Shown piece by piece: positions 9,036 to 18,452 of a stretch of 64,000 nt of DNA (the first letter of the stretch is position 1; every line of letters begins with the position of its first letter). The position numbers and the translations under genes are program-made. Source of the DNA: Gimesia aquarii (lineage in GTDB: Bacteria; Planctomycetota; Planctomycetia; Planctomycetales; Planctomycetaceae); NCBI RefSeq assembly GCF_007748175.1, contig NZ_CP037422.1, positions 2,811,231 to 2,875,230 on the forward strand, written 5' to 3'. The notes under the pieces were generated by a model. It was given only the letters and a program-made list of their open reading frames with translations, was not told the DNA's origin and ran no database searches.

Positions 9036-10247
9036 TCATGAATGCGTTGTTGATTCTACCCAGTGCATCACGCACACAATGAGTACGCCCGAGATGGCAA
9101 ACCCACTAATGACAGGGATCACGGTACCATTATAACTGTGTCCGATGAGTATACCGCAGGGTACGGAAATTAAAGTTGAGATTGCTCCTGTCACAGCGGC
9201 TCCCATTCCGGCAATATGCCCAAGAGGTTCCATAGCCATTGCATTTAAATTTCCATACATAATACCAAAGCAAAACAGAATTATCATCATGTAGAGCATA
9301 AGTGACCATAGCGGAGGATGCCCTGCCATAGAAATGACATATAGAAAAAAGACCAGAGAGATTGTCGTGGAAAAACGCTTAGACCAACGCGACAGGTTCT
9401 GCATCCCAAAACGCATGACAAGTCTTCCATTTAGAAAGGAGGCACTGCCGATGCAGAGAGCTAGAATCGCAAAATAAAGTGGAAACATCGTCCCTAATTG
9501 ATATTGCTTTTGAAAAATCAGTTGAGCCGAACTCAAATACCCCAGAAACGCACTGGAAATCAAACCCAGCGAGATCGTATATCCCAAAGAAACTCGATGA
9601 GAACAGACTTCAAAAATTCCTTGTTTGATTCGCGCAAAGGTAAATGGGATCTGACGATCGACTGCCAGGGTCTCTGGCAACCTTGATGCGAACCAGATCA
9701 ATGTCAGAATTCCACAAGATAACAATGCAGCAAAGATAGCCCGCCAGTGTGCCACGAATAAAATCCCTTGTCCCAAAGCCGGTGCAATCGCAGGCACAAA
9801 AATAAAAATCGTCATCACAAACGAGAGCACCCGGGCCATTGCCGGGCCTTCATATTGGTCGCGGACAATTGCCACAATCACACATCTTGGTGCTGCCAGC
9901 CCCAGCCCCTGTAGAAACCGTCCACTGAGCATGACTATGAGGTCTGTTGAAAATAGAGAGCACAAACATCCTGTCAGAAACAGACTGAAGCCCAAATAAA
10001 TTGCTGGCTTTCGACCCGTTGTATCCGACGAAGGCCCATAAATTCCCTGCCCAAAAGCCAATCCCAAAAACAAAATTGTGACAATCAACTGACTATCATT
10101 GACTTCTTTTGCACCCAGGTCCTGACCAATTTCGGTTAATGCAGGCAGCATCGCATCAATTGACAAAGCCACCAACGACTGCATCAGTGCCATCATTGCC
10201 ACAAATTCGCCAAATGGTAATGCCGCTGTTTTAAGTTTGTCGTTCAA
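9036..10247 (-). CDS. MFS drug exporter, Bcr/CflA family
   Basis: 403 residues with about twelve hydrophobic helices. The first helix region LVALSIDAMLPALTEIGQDLG is typical of Bcr/CflA-type proton-coupled exporters (SIDxYLPALP pattern), and GRFLQGLGLAAPRCV together with YGPSSDTTGRKPAIYLG matches MFS motif A and the helix 4 Arg region. It should export small drugs or metabolites across the inner membrane. The frame begins with TTG at 10247 and an inadequate ribosome binding site; an internal ATG would cut into helix 1, so TTG is preferred. Confidence 0.87.
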   Translation of the reverse strand: MNDKLKTAALPFGEFVAMMALMQSLVALSIDAMLPALTEIGQDLGAKEVNDSQLIVTILFLGLAFGQGIYGPSSDTTGRKPAIYLGFSLFLTGCLCSLFSTDLIVMLSGRFLQGLGLAAPRCVIVAIVRDQYEGPAMARVLSFVMTIFIFVPAIAPALGQGILFVAHWRAIFAALLSCGILTLIWFASRLPETLAVDRQIPFTFARIKQGIFEVCSHRVSLGYTISLGLISSAFLGYLSSAQLIFQKQYQLGTMFPLYFAILALCIGSASFLNGRLVMRFGMQNLSRWSKRFSTTISLVFFLYVISMAGHPPLWSLMLYMMIILFCFGIMYGNLNAMAMEPLGHIAGMGAAVTGAISTLISVPCGILIGHSYNGTVIPVISGFAISGVLIVCVMHWVESTTHS

Positions 10248-10444
10248 GGAAAATGATTTTCTGAAAAAGTCTCATCCATGTCAAAACACATGCACGGCGC
10301 ATGCTGTTGAATCATACAGGCTCTCTCTAAAAACTAAAGACACTCAAGTTCTTTAAAGGTTCCTCTTGCTCAATTAATGACGAAACCTTATCTTTCGCGT
10401 TGAGAAGCTGTTCTATCATCAACCACAAATTAAAGAGAGATCAA

Positions 10445-10714
10445 ATGCAAAGTGCAGAAGGTTGGCGTTCCATATTGGAGAATTGGCCGGAAAGTATCCC
10501 CAAACAGGGAATCGTTGTGACTACGTTCCAAGAATCGATTCCTTTTCAGAATTTTTTACTTTCAAGTGGAATTGTGTTATTTGAACGCGATAAGCCAGAC
10601 TCTCTCGGCGCACGAAAAGTCATGCTTTCATACGAAGCGATCAGCGCTATCAAGCTCGCGGACACATTGGAACTAGCACGCTATCAGGTTATGGGCTTTC
10701 AACCTGCCATGTAA
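10445..10714 (+). CDS. hypothetical small protein (89 aa)
   Basis: A compact protein beginning MQSAEGWRSILENWPESIP, then a strand-rich middle (GIVVTTFQESIPFQNFLLS) and an end containing YEAISAIKLADTLELARY. ATG 10445 is chosen because AGAGAG sits about 6 nt upstream; a longer in-frame start at 10400 lacks one. No signal peptide or transmembrane segment. The sequence looks like a small regulatory or adaptor fold (strand-helix), but I do not recognise a named family. It is convergent with the prenyltransferase gene. Confidence 0.6.
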   Translation: MQSAEGWRSILENWPESIPKQGIVVTTFQESIPFQNFLLSSGIVLFERDKPDSLGARKVMLSYEAISAIKLADTLELARYQVMGFQPAM

Positions 10715-10730
10715 TTCACTGGCAGTCGGG

Positions 10731-11630
10731 CTAAGTGACTGACATCCATCGAGAAAGTACGATCGTAGGAATCAGCAATGCAGCCGTGAGAATTGCGTAC
10801 TGTGGATTGGCAGTCCAGACAAAAACAATGATTGCGTTCAACATCACGTAAGAATAGAGCATCGTCTTGACAGCGATTTGAACATTTTGAGGAACTGGAC
10901 TCAATATTGCTTGTATCAGACGACGATTGATTGTCAACACAACCACTCCCACCGCTGTCAGTAGCATTGTCAAATTAAGTTCACGTGGCCAGGGATAAGT
11001 TGCAATCATCCACACCAGTGCTGCCAGCCCCGAATTAATAACCAGTGTACCACCGAGCAAGTGCCCGCGATGACTGTTTTTTGCTTCCATTCTTGCAAAC
11101 CAGGTAAGGCCGACAACGTATAATCCTAAAATGGCGGCGATTCGCAATTGAGGTTTGACCCAGAGATTAATCTCTCGCGCAACAGCACTGGCGCCTAACA
11201 TGACATTTAGAAATCGACAAAGTCCCATCACGAGTGGACCGAGGATTGTTCGTTTCAATATGCTATCGTAGCCCAGAATGGCGACAACCAACAGGCTGGC
11301 AACAATCAGGCTCTGTTTCCCTACCGTCTGTGCAGCTCCGACCCCCGCCAACATCAGCAACCCTCCCAGAACTGCCGCATGCTGTGTCGAAATCCGTCCA
11401 GAAGGAATAGGGCGTGAAGGTCTTTCTTCTGTATCGACTTTGCGATCGAACACATCGTTGAAGACCATACCTGACAGATACAAGCTGGCTGAAGCGACAA
11501 CCAACAAGGCAAATTGAATGGGAAGCTCAAATGAGTTATGTGTCAGTAGGTAGCCAAGAAGAATATCGGACATCGCTGTAAATACAGCGGGTAGCCGCAT
11601 CAGTTGAAAATACGTAAGCCACTTTTTCAT
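10731..11630 (-). CDS. UbiA-family prenyltransferase (EboC-like)
   Basis: 299 residues with eight to nine hydrophobic helices. The first Asp-rich motif NDVFDRKVDTEERPSRPIP is canonical for UbiA enzymes, which move a prenyl chain from a polyprenyl diphosphate (Mg2+-bound) to an acceptor in the membrane. The second motif region (YDSILKRTILGPLVMGLCR) resembles the EboC subgroup, which lies in ebo clusters of unknown product. Its start overlaps the stop of the inositol-phosphate synthase gene by 4 bp (ATGA at 11627-11630), implying translational coupling. The acceptor is therefore plausibly a cyclitol rather than a quinone precursor (inference). A polyprenyl synthase lies at 22043-23035. Confidence 0.88.
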   Translation of the reverse strand: MKKWLTYFQLMRLPAVFTAMSDILLGYLLTHNSFELPIQFALLVVASASLYLSGMVFNDVFDRKVDTEERPSRPIPSGRISTQHAAVLGGLLMLAGVGAAQTVGKQSLIVASLLVVAILGYDSILKRTILGPLVMGLCRFLNVMLGASAVAREINLWVKPQLRIAAILGLYVVGLTWFARMEAKNSHRGHLLGGTLVINSGLAALVWMIATYPWPRELNLTMLLTAVGVVVLTINRRLIQAILSPVPQNVQIAVKTMLYSYVMLNAIIVFVWTANPQYAILTAALLIPTIVLSRWMSVT

Positions 11631-12853
11631 GATGATTGAGATTCTTCGGAAACTTTGTTAGCCCATTCCTCAAGTTGCTGGTATTGACGTTCGAATTCTG
11701 GTGTGGTTGCCTGCATGGGGCTTTTAAAGAACGAACTTAAATGTGACATGACCCCAGATCGATCTCCGCGACGCCATTCACGCTCAGTAAACCGTACTAA
11801 ATCGAGCACTAAAGGCGCTGCGAGAATTGAATCTGTTCCTTGCCAGGTAAATTGCAGCGACATTTTAGTATCCAGGAATCCTTGAAAGTGAATATGATCC
11901 CAGGCAGTTTTCCAGTCTCCCATGGATTCGATATATTCAATCGACACCAGTGTCTGTGGTTTATAACCAAGAATTTCTGTCAATAGATGATCTTTGGAGT
12001 GAACTTTGTTTGATTTATTGACTGGATCATCAAGGACTTTGCCATCCAGATTTCCGAAAATATTGTGCCCCACCCAACTCATCACGTTCAAATTACGGTG
12101 TGCAAACATCGGCGCGAGAACACTTTTCATCAATGTTTCTCCCGTCTTTCCATCGCGTCCCGCATGCAACACATTCTTCTCTTCAGCCAATTCAACCAAA
12201 GCTGGCAAGTCGGTGCCTGCTGAAGGTGTGAAGTTGATATGTGAACAGCCAGCATGCATCGCAGCGATGGCATAAAGCGTGCTGGCGGGAACCGGAGACG
12301 TTTCTGCCGACGCCAGTGCTTGTTTTAATTCATCCAGACTGAGTGTCTTTGCAGACTCCTCGACGGGAGGTTCTGTCGAAGCCAGATTGACAACAATGAC
12401 ATGTGCCAGATCGTGCTTTTGCTGGAATTCAGAAATATCAGCTGACAAACGTGAAATCGTGTCTTGCAAAGTTTCCTGATCGTACTGTTTCACCGAATTA
12501 CCGGCCAGGGATCTAATCGTATCCCCGACATGGATGAGTGTTCCTGGTTTTACATTTTGATCGAATGCCTTCAATTCTGATTCGACTGACTGCAATAAAG
12601 CAGGATGAAATACACCGGATGTTTCGCTGAAATGTTTGGCAGCGTCAACAAAAGATGTGTCACGAATTTCATGACCGCCAATGACAAACTGATCCCATTT
12701 TGCCAAATTCAACTTCTCAAAAAAAGGGTTTTCTGAGACGAGCCCACTCGCACCTGTTGTACCTTTCTGAAGTGCTGATAAACCAACGGCGGCGGTTGTT
12801 GAGACACCACCCCATGCTCCAATGATCCAAATCCCGATACGCTGTTTCGTCAT
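11627..12853 (-). CDS. myo-inositol-phosphate synthase family protein
   Basis: 408 residues. The N-terminal Rossmann segment is GIWIIGAWGGVSTTAAVGL; the catalytic/dimerisation domain shows INFTPSAGTDLPALVEL, HAGRDGKTGETLMKSVLAP and SWVGHNIFGNLDG followed by DDPVNKSNKVHSKD, the hallmark of inositol-3-phosphate synthases. These enzymes convert glucose 6-phosphate to inositol 3-phosphate with NAD+. The sequence is nearer the short bacterial/archaeal type than the 500-residue eukaryotic one. It is coupled to the UbiA gene by a 4-bp overlap and preceded on the same strand by a phosphohexomutase gene after a 277-bp gap. A related cyclitol synthase activity is possible. Confidence 0.85.
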   Translation of the reverse strand: MTKQRIGIWIIGAWGGVSTTAAVGLSALQKGTTGASGLVSENPFFEKLNLAKWDQFVIGGHEIRDTSFVDAAKHFSETSGVFHPALLQSVESELKAFDQNVKPGTLIHVGDTIRSLAGNSVKQYDQETLQDTISRLSADISEFQQKHDLAHVIVVNLASTEPPVEESAKTLSLDELKQALASAETSPVPASTLYAIAAMHAGCSHINFTPSAGTDLPALVELAEEKNVLHAGRDGKTGETLMKSVLAPMFAHRNLNVMSWVGHNIFGNLDGKVLDDPVNKSNKVHSKDHLLTEILGYKPQTLVSIEYIESMGDWKTAWDHIHFQGFLDTKMSLQFTWQGTDSILAAPLVLDLVRFTEREWRRGDRSGVMSHLSSFFKSPMQATTPEFERQYQQLEEWANKVSEESQSS

Positions 12854-13130
12854 GATGTTGCCTGAAAACTGATAATACTAGATTCAATTGTTATCACTGA
12901 TGATATAGAGGTAGGTGGGAGCAGACAGATATAAAACTGCTCAACTTTGAGTTGGTCAGAGTGCATTGCTGCTTTCACTTGATGATTATTTCTGTGAGGA
13001 AAACTGACTAATCTCGTTCTCATACAACGAAATCAACCATATTTATCATTTTAGTTTCATCTCGACTCGTCACAATCTAAGAATAGTGATTCGGCCGAAA
13101 AAATTCCTTCGATAGTATCTGGTAAATTTA

Positions 13131-14978
13131 CTAACTAGTTTCCAGAGTCTTGTCGATCCAGCCCATCAAAGCCTCTTTAAAAGATTCAATGGTTGATAAA
13201 GCCTCGCTTTTTGTTTTTGCGAGCTGATCAGGATCCGACACCTCTACCTGTGCAAAATAATAGAATTTAATCTTAGGCTCCGTACCCGAAGGGCGCACAC
13301 CCAGTTGTACAGTTAGAGGCAATCCTTCGCCTTTCGCTTCAAACATCAGAACATTTCCCTCTGGTTTAGAAAAGGTCTCAGAGGGGGTATTTTCCGGCAA
13401 TGAGCGAATTTCAAGGTTTTGATAGTCTCTTACACGAGTAAATGTAAGATTTCCCAGTTTTTGCGGAGGAGTCTGCCGAAATGCTTTCATCAATTCTTTG
13501 ATTTGTTGATTTCCCTCTGATCCTTTACATGTCTTCGAAACCTGTCCTTCCAGATGGTATCCATGTTCAATATACAGCTCATCCAGGCGGTCAAATAAAG
13601 TCTTTGACTTGCTTTTCAATTCTGCCAGCAGCTCGCAAACCCAAAGTGCCGCGATCGCTGCATCTTTGTCCCTGCAATACTCCCCAGCCAGATATCCCAG
13701 AGACTCTTCCGTACCAAAGACGAATCCCTCTGGACCTTCTTCATCCATCGTTTGGGCAATGTACTTAAATCCAACCAGCAGGTTATTGATGATACGAACA
13801 TTTGCTTTTCGTGTAATGGCCGCAATTAAGGGGGTCGTGACGATTGTTTCTACGACAAAATGCTCAGGTGTGAGTGTTTGTTTTTCCTGACGCTTTCGGA
13901 GAATATAATCGGCCAGTAAAGCACCGATTTGATTTCCCGTCAGATGAATGAATTCCCCAGCATTATTTTTAGCACATACTCCCAACCGATCGGCATCGGG
14001 GTCACTGGCTAGAATGATTTCTGAATCGATTTGTCCGGCTAGTTCGATCGCCGGTTGATAGACCTCAGTCCGTTCCGGGTTAGGCAATTGGTCGGGAACA
14101 TTGGGAAAATTGCCGTTTTGCTCGCACTGGGACTCAAAGCGCGTAATTTTTTCAAAGCCTGCCTGTTGTAACACCTGAAATACAGACGTTTCCCCCACTC
14201 CATGCAGCGGAGTAAATAGCCCTTGAAGGTCTCTCGAAGTCGAGTGACTGTGTGAAATCACGGCGTTTCGATATTCGCTGGCAACATCTTCATCAATAAT
14301 CTTGATTAAACCTTGCTCCACGGCTTGATCGAAGTCAATGATCGGGATTTTGGTCGCTTGATACACTTCATCAATAATACCTTGATCGTGTGGGGGTAGA
14401 ACTTGTGCTCCTGTTGACCAGTAAGCTTTAAATCCATTATCAGAAGGGGGATTATGCGATGCGGTAATCATCGCCCCGACATCACAGCTGAGGTGTCTGA
14501 CCGCAAACGAAAGCTCTGGTGTAGAACGAGGTGTTTTGAAAAAGTGAACTGTCAAACCATGGGCTGCGATCACACTCGCAGCGATTCGAGCAAATCGTTC
14601 TGAGTTGATACGAGAATCATGAGCAATGGCTGCGTTACCCGTATCGGAACCCGAATAATTCTTGAAGTAAGCCGCCAACCCGTGAGCCGATTCAGCGATG
14701 GTTCTTTCGTTTATCGTGGCTGAGCCCAGATCGCTCATCAATCCACGTCGGCCTCCGGTCCCAAACGGAATCACTTCCCAAAAGTAAGTATCCAAAGTAC
14801 CAAAGTCTTCTGCTTCAATCAGCCTGAGAAGGGATGGCAAATAAGAAGCATACTGAGGTTCAGTAAGCCAGCGTTGTAAGTTTGTAAAAGCAGACTCAGA
14901 AAGCTGTTTTTCGGCAACAGCAGCATGAGTCGTTTTGATTGCCTCTTGGACATCTATTGTTGGAGATGGTTGATTCAT
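13131..14978 (-). CDS. phosphohexomutase (phosphoglucomutase/phosphomannomutase)
   Basis: 615 residues, in the usual range of long bacterial PGM/PMM enzymes. The four domain signatures are visible: TASHNPPSDNGFKAYW (catalytic phosphoserine), DPDADRLGV (Mg2+ loop), GTEESLGY (sugar specificity; GEXSG position) and RPSGTEPKIKFY (phosphate binding). It interconverts hexose 1- and 6-phosphates in the cytoplasm. An Arg-rich leader GTGGRRGLM near the N-terminus is also typical of this subgroup. It is the first gene of the minus-strand set leading to inositol-phosphate synthase, and its product glucose 6-phosphate is that enzyme's substrate. Start ATG at 14978. Confidence 0.92.
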   Translation of the reverse strand: MNQPSPTIDVQEAIKTTHAAVAEKQLSESAFTNLQRWLTEPQYASYLPSLLRLIEAEDFGTLDTYFWEVIPFGTGGRRGLMSDLGSATINERTIAESAHGLAAYFKNYSGSDTGNAAIAHDSRINSERFARIAASVIAAHGLTVHFFKTPRSTPELSFAVRHLSCDVGAMITASHNPPSDNGFKAYWSTGAQVLPPHDQGIIDEVYQATKIPIIDFDQAVEQGLIKIIDEDVASEYRNAVISHSHSTSRDLQGLFTPLHGVGETSVFQVLQQAGFEKITRFESQCEQNGNFPNVPDQLPNPERTEVYQPAIELAGQIDSEIILASDPDADRLGVCAKNNAGEFIHLTGNQIGALLADYILRKRQEKQTLTPEHFVVETIVTTPLIAAITRKANVRIINNLLVGFKYIAQTMDEEGPEGFVFGTEESLGYLAGEYCRDKDAAIAALWVCELLAELKSKSKTLFDRLDELYIEHGYHLEGQVSKTCKGSEGNQQIKELMKAFRQTPPQKLGNLTFTRVRDYQNLEIRSLPENTPSETFSKPEGNVLMFEAKGEGLPLTVQLGVRPSGTEPKIKFYYFAQVEVSDPDQLAKTKSEALSTIESFKEALMGWIDKTLETS

Positions 14979-15656
14979 CCGAGGGTTATTTCCGGTTTAA
15001 AATTTGCTGAACTTGTTTTGGTTTGTGTTTATAGACTGAAATTCGTCAACTCTTCCATTCAAAACAGATAAAACGCAATAAGCATGTATTTACCTGTCAT
15101 TTACCCCAGCTCAGTTGAGTTGGCATAAAACAGAACTAGGTTTTGCTGAGAAACAAAACTCTCATAATGGCATAAGATTGTAGAGTGAAATAGTCTGAGA
15201 GCCAACCCTCACACGATTTCTGGCTACTGAAGCAATGAAGCCCTCAAAAGCAGGGATCAGAACGCCAAGCTATTTTATTTGGCTAAGCACGTTTTAAACC
15301 ATTATGGCCTCTTATCTCTTACTAAGTTTAGTAAGAATGTAGCAATTGTTCTGAATATAATGCCCCCATGCGACACTGAATTTATGCCCAGAATAGAACC
15401 ACTTCAAGAAGGCTGAAATCATTAAGACTTTGTCAGTTTTCAGTTTCCCACCAACCAAGTCCTTGATTCCCCATCACATCAGTGGCAGAATAGGTGAATT
15501 AAGCCGGTTACCAATGAGTCGGTAATCCGAAGTTTAATTTTGGAGTCACGTGAAATGGAAAGGAATTCTCCTGTCTTTTTTACTGATTTCCTCTGTTCCG
15601 CTCTCGTGTCCTGATCCATGATGAACCTGCTAGGTCAATGAAATTAAGGTAATACT
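14979..15656. other. 678-bp divergent intergenic region
   Basis: No convincing frame or RNA gene is visible. It separates the phosphohexomutase (minus) from the Hsp70-like gene (plus) and is long for this genome, so it should hold both promoters and a long leader for the Hsp70 gene. I saw no CIRCE element. The only clear structure is the palindrome at 15317-15336. Confidence 0.5.
15317..15336. promoter_or_regulatory. candidate operator: 9-bp perfect inverted repeat
   Basis: Arms TCTTACTAA and TTAGTAAGA flank a 2-bp centre. A dyad of this compactness is more like a repressor site than a hairpin, because a 2-nt loop is unfavourable in RNA. It lies roughly midway in the divergent gap between the phosphohexomutase and Hsp70-like genes, about 320 bp from either start. 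Confidence 0.35.
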
Positions 15657-17240
15657 ATGAAGTTTGTTGAAGGTCTTACTGTTGGCGTTGATTTGGGAAC
15701 GACGTATTCAGCCATTGCCCAACTTGACAGTGAAGGGCAGCCCATCTCCTTAAAAAACACCGATGGACGATCGATTACGCCTTCTGTGGTTTTGCTGGGC
15801 GAGGAAGGCCGTGTTGTGGTTGGTCCTTCATTTGAACGAACCGCTATTGAAGATGACCCATCCCGCATTATCGAAGCTGTTAAAAGGCATATGGGAGATG
15901 ATAACTTTTATGTCGTCTACCAGGAAAAGAAGCTGACAGCTGAGTTTCTTTCTGCCTTGATTCTGAAGAAGATGAAGCAGGATGCAGAGAAAGAAATCGG
16001 CCCGATCGCTAATGCTGTCATCACAGTTCCCTATTACTTTAACGATGTTCGACGTAAAGCAACTCAGGACGCTGGACGAATTGCTGGCTTGAACGTGATT
16101 GATATTATCAATGAGCCTACTGCGGCAACACTGGCTTATGCGTGGAAACGAGATGAATTAGGAAATCCCGATGCGATGCCATCGGGTGAGCGAACTATTC
16201 TGGTGTATGACTTGGGTGGTGGTACGTTTGATGTGACAATTGTGCGTTACTCACCAACTCAATTCCGTGTTCTGGCAACTGATGGTGATGTGATGCTCGG
16301 GGGGCTCGATTGGAGCCAGCGCATTGTTGATCATGTCGCTGAGCAGTTCAAAAAGAAATTTGACAGTGACCCTCGAGAAGATCCGGTTACGATGCGGACC
16401 TGTGTCCAGGAATGTGAAGACGCAAAACGTGAATTAAGCCAAAAAGCGCAAACTCCTGTATCGATTTATCACAAAGGCAACACTTTAACGGTTGCATTAA
16501 CGCGTGGTGACTTTGAACGGATGACAGCAGATTTGCTACAGAGAACCCGTGACACTACGGAGCTGGTGATGCAACAGGCGGGAGTTGAAAAAGGACAACT
16601 GGACGATGTTGTGCTTGTGGGTGGTTCTACACTGATGCCTGTTGTGGAAGAAATGTTGAAAAATGTGTGTGGTAGAGAGCCTTCACGCAGTATGAACCCG
16701 GAAGAAGCCGTTGCTCAGGGTGCAGCGATACACGCTGCAATTCTTGAAGCGCGGGCAACCGGTGGTGAGAGCCGCATGGCACAAACGGTTATTAAACGAT
16801 TGCGCAATGTCAGCACGGCTGATGTTAACTCACATTCACTGGGCGTAAAAATTACAGATCCCAACGATCGGACTCGTAAAATCAATCATATAATGATTAA
16901 ACGCAATACCGAGATTCCCACAAGTGTCAGCCAGAAATTCGTAACGACATCAGAAAATCAGCAACGGATTCATGTCGTCATTCTCGAAGGAGATGCCAGT
17001 GATCCTGATGCCTGTTCTACTATTGGCGATTTCCGTATCTTAAATCTGCCCGCTAATCTTCCCAAGGGATCTCCTGTGGAAGTGACGTATCGATATGATG
17101 CCAATGGACGAATTCATGCCTCAGCTAGGGAACTGACGGGGAATAACGAAGCTGCCACCGAAATTGTTCGAGATTCCGGACTGGATAAAGAAGGCGTTGA
17201 CCGATTCGAAATTCTGGCCAAAGACTACATGGTCGAATAA
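15657..17240 (+). CDS. short Hsp70/DnaK-family ATPase
   Basis: 527 residues, against 600-640 for canonical DnaK. The ATPase domain is complete: GVDLGTTYSAIAQL (phosphate 1), VPYYFNDVRRKATQDAG, INEPTAATLAYA (connect), DLGGGTFDVTIV (phosphate 2) and VVLVGGSTLMPVVEE (adenosine). The beta-sandwich substrate domain is present (SHSLGVKI, TEIPTSVSQKF) but the helical lid is essentially missing. It is thus a DnaK paralogue with altered substrate release rather than the housekeeping chaperone. AAGG precedes the ATG. The J-like/MshEN gene follows 102 bp downstream on the same strand, suggesting a functional pair. Confidence 0.9.
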   Translation: MKFVEGLTVGVDLGTTYSAIAQLDSEGQPISLKNTDGRSITPSVVLLGEEGRVVVGPSFERTAIEDDPSRIIEAVKRHMGDDNFYVVYQEKKLTAEFLSALILKKMKQDAEKEIGPIANAVITVPYYFNDVRRKATQDAGRIAGLNVIDIINEPTAATLAYAWKRDELGNPDAMPSGERTILVYDLGGGTFDVTIVRYSPTQFRVLATDGDVMLGGLDWSQRIVDHVAEQFKKKFDSDPREDPVTMRTCVQECEDAKRELSQKAQTPVSIYHKGNTLTVALTRGDFERMTADLLQRTRDTTELVMQQAGVEKGQLDDVVLVGGSTLMPVVEEMLKNVCGREPSRSMNPEEAVAQGAAIHAAILEARATGGESRMAQTVIKRLRNVSTADVNSHSLGVKITDPNDRTRKINHIMIKRNTEIPTSVSQKFVTTSENQQRIHVVILEGDASDPDACSTIGDFRILNLPANLPKGSPVEVTYRYDANGRIHASARELTGNNEAATEIVRDSGLDKEGVDRFEILAKDYMVE

Positions 17241-17342
17241 TACCACATTGATTGGCGATTGATCGCATCTAAAAAAAGACATCAGGATTTGTTGGTTGTT
17301 CTATAAAATAGTTCTTGATCCAAGAGCAAGGAGTTCTCTCAG

Positions 17343-18389
17343 GTGGCAATTGATGTTTATAAGGATTGGCTGGGCATACCAGAAGGGGACCGACCTCCAC
17401 ATCATTATGATTTACTGCGATTAGTCAAATTTGAAGATGATGAAGAAAAAATTCGTGCACACTATAAAAAGTTAAATTCGCACGTACGAAAATATGCTTC
17501 AGGAAAATATTCAAACGAATCTCAAGAATTGCTGAATGAGCTAGCCAAGGCCATGCTCTGTCTGACAGACCCGGAACGCAAAAGAGAGTATGACGAAAGT
17601 CTGGGACGTGAATTTGATGAGGAGGAATCAACGGGCCCTCTACTGGTTGAAAAGATCCTCGTAGAACAAGGCCACATCGATAAAGCGCAAGCGAATGAGT
17701 TAGTCGAATTTGCAGAGAAACGTGGTTTGTCAGTTCGTGATGCGGCTGTCCAAATGCGCTTTGTCAATGCAGAAGTGGCAACACAGGCACTCGCACGTTC
17801 ACAAGGCGTACCTTATATTGATTTAGAAGAAACCATTCCTGACGAAACAATTCTGGATCAGTTACCACAACAGGTCGCAAAACGAAATACCATTCTGCCA
17901 TTATTCATTGACGACGATGTCTTACTGGTAGCCTGTGCTGATCAGCCTACGCATGACTTAGAAGACGAACTGCGTTTACGGTACCAGGTTCCATCTCGCT
18001 GGGTTTTGGCGACTCCTCGATCAATCAGCCAGGGAATTGCTGAATATTATGCAGCGGCAGCGCAAGTAGATGACAGAAATCAGGAAACCAAAGCGGACTC
18101 TGTCGATGAACCAGTGAAGAAATCTTCTTCAAAACCAAAGCCAGAGAAAAAAACGAAACCGTCTAAGCCCTCTCGAGGCAAGCCTGAATTATCTCCGGAA
18201 GAACTAAAAGAGAAGAAACAGCTAGCGTTCATTTTTTGTGGCTGGGCCTTTTGTGGTGCGATCTTAATCGACCAATTTGTTTTGAAAAATAATGTTTTCC
18301 CGCAAACATGGCCTTGGAATTTTATGTTAGCGACAATCAGTGTGCCCTTCATCGCCTTTTATTTATGGTCCGGCATGTGGAAAAAGTAA
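17343..18389 (+). CDS. J-like domain / MshEN domain / two-helix membrane protein
   Basis: 348 residues in three parts. Residues 1-95 resemble a J-domain (start DVYKDWLGIPEGDRPPHHYD, helix III-like LNELAKAMLCLTDPERKREY) but the HPD tripeptide that stimulates Hsp70 is absent, as in other planctomycete proteins of this type. Residues about 100-235 match an MshEN/GspE N-terminal module (ILVEQGHIDKAQANEL, GVPYIDLEETIPDE, LPLFIDDDVLLVACADQ), which in other proteins binds c-di-GMP. A Lys/Pro-rich linker leads to two C-terminal transmembrane helices (IFCGWAFCGAILIDQFVL and FMLATISVPFIAFYLWSG). GTG start at 17343 with AAGGAG upstream. Placement behind a short Hsp70 gene suggests membrane recruitment of that chaperone (inference). 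Confidence 0.78.
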   Translation: MAIDVYKDWLGIPEGDRPPHHYDLLRLVKFEDDEEKIRAHYKKLNSHVRKYASGKYSNESQELLNELAKAMLCLTDPERKREYDESLGREFDEEESTGPLLVEKILVEQGHIDKAQANELVEFAEKRGLSVRDAAVQMRFVNAEVATQALARSQGVPYIDLEETIPDETILDQLPQQVAKRNTILPLFIDDDVLLVACADQPTHDLEDELRLRYQVPSRWVLATPRSISQGIAEYYAAAAQVDDRNQETKADSVDEPVKKSSSKPKPEKKTKPSKPSRGKPELSPEELKEKKQLAFIFCGWAFCGAILIDQFVLKNNVFPQTWPWNFMLATISVPFIAFYLWSGMWKK

Positions 18390-18452
18390 AATCGGTTTTA
18401 TTGTTATTTCCAGAATATACGGGATAACCTCTCTCAACTTACCGAATTTGAG

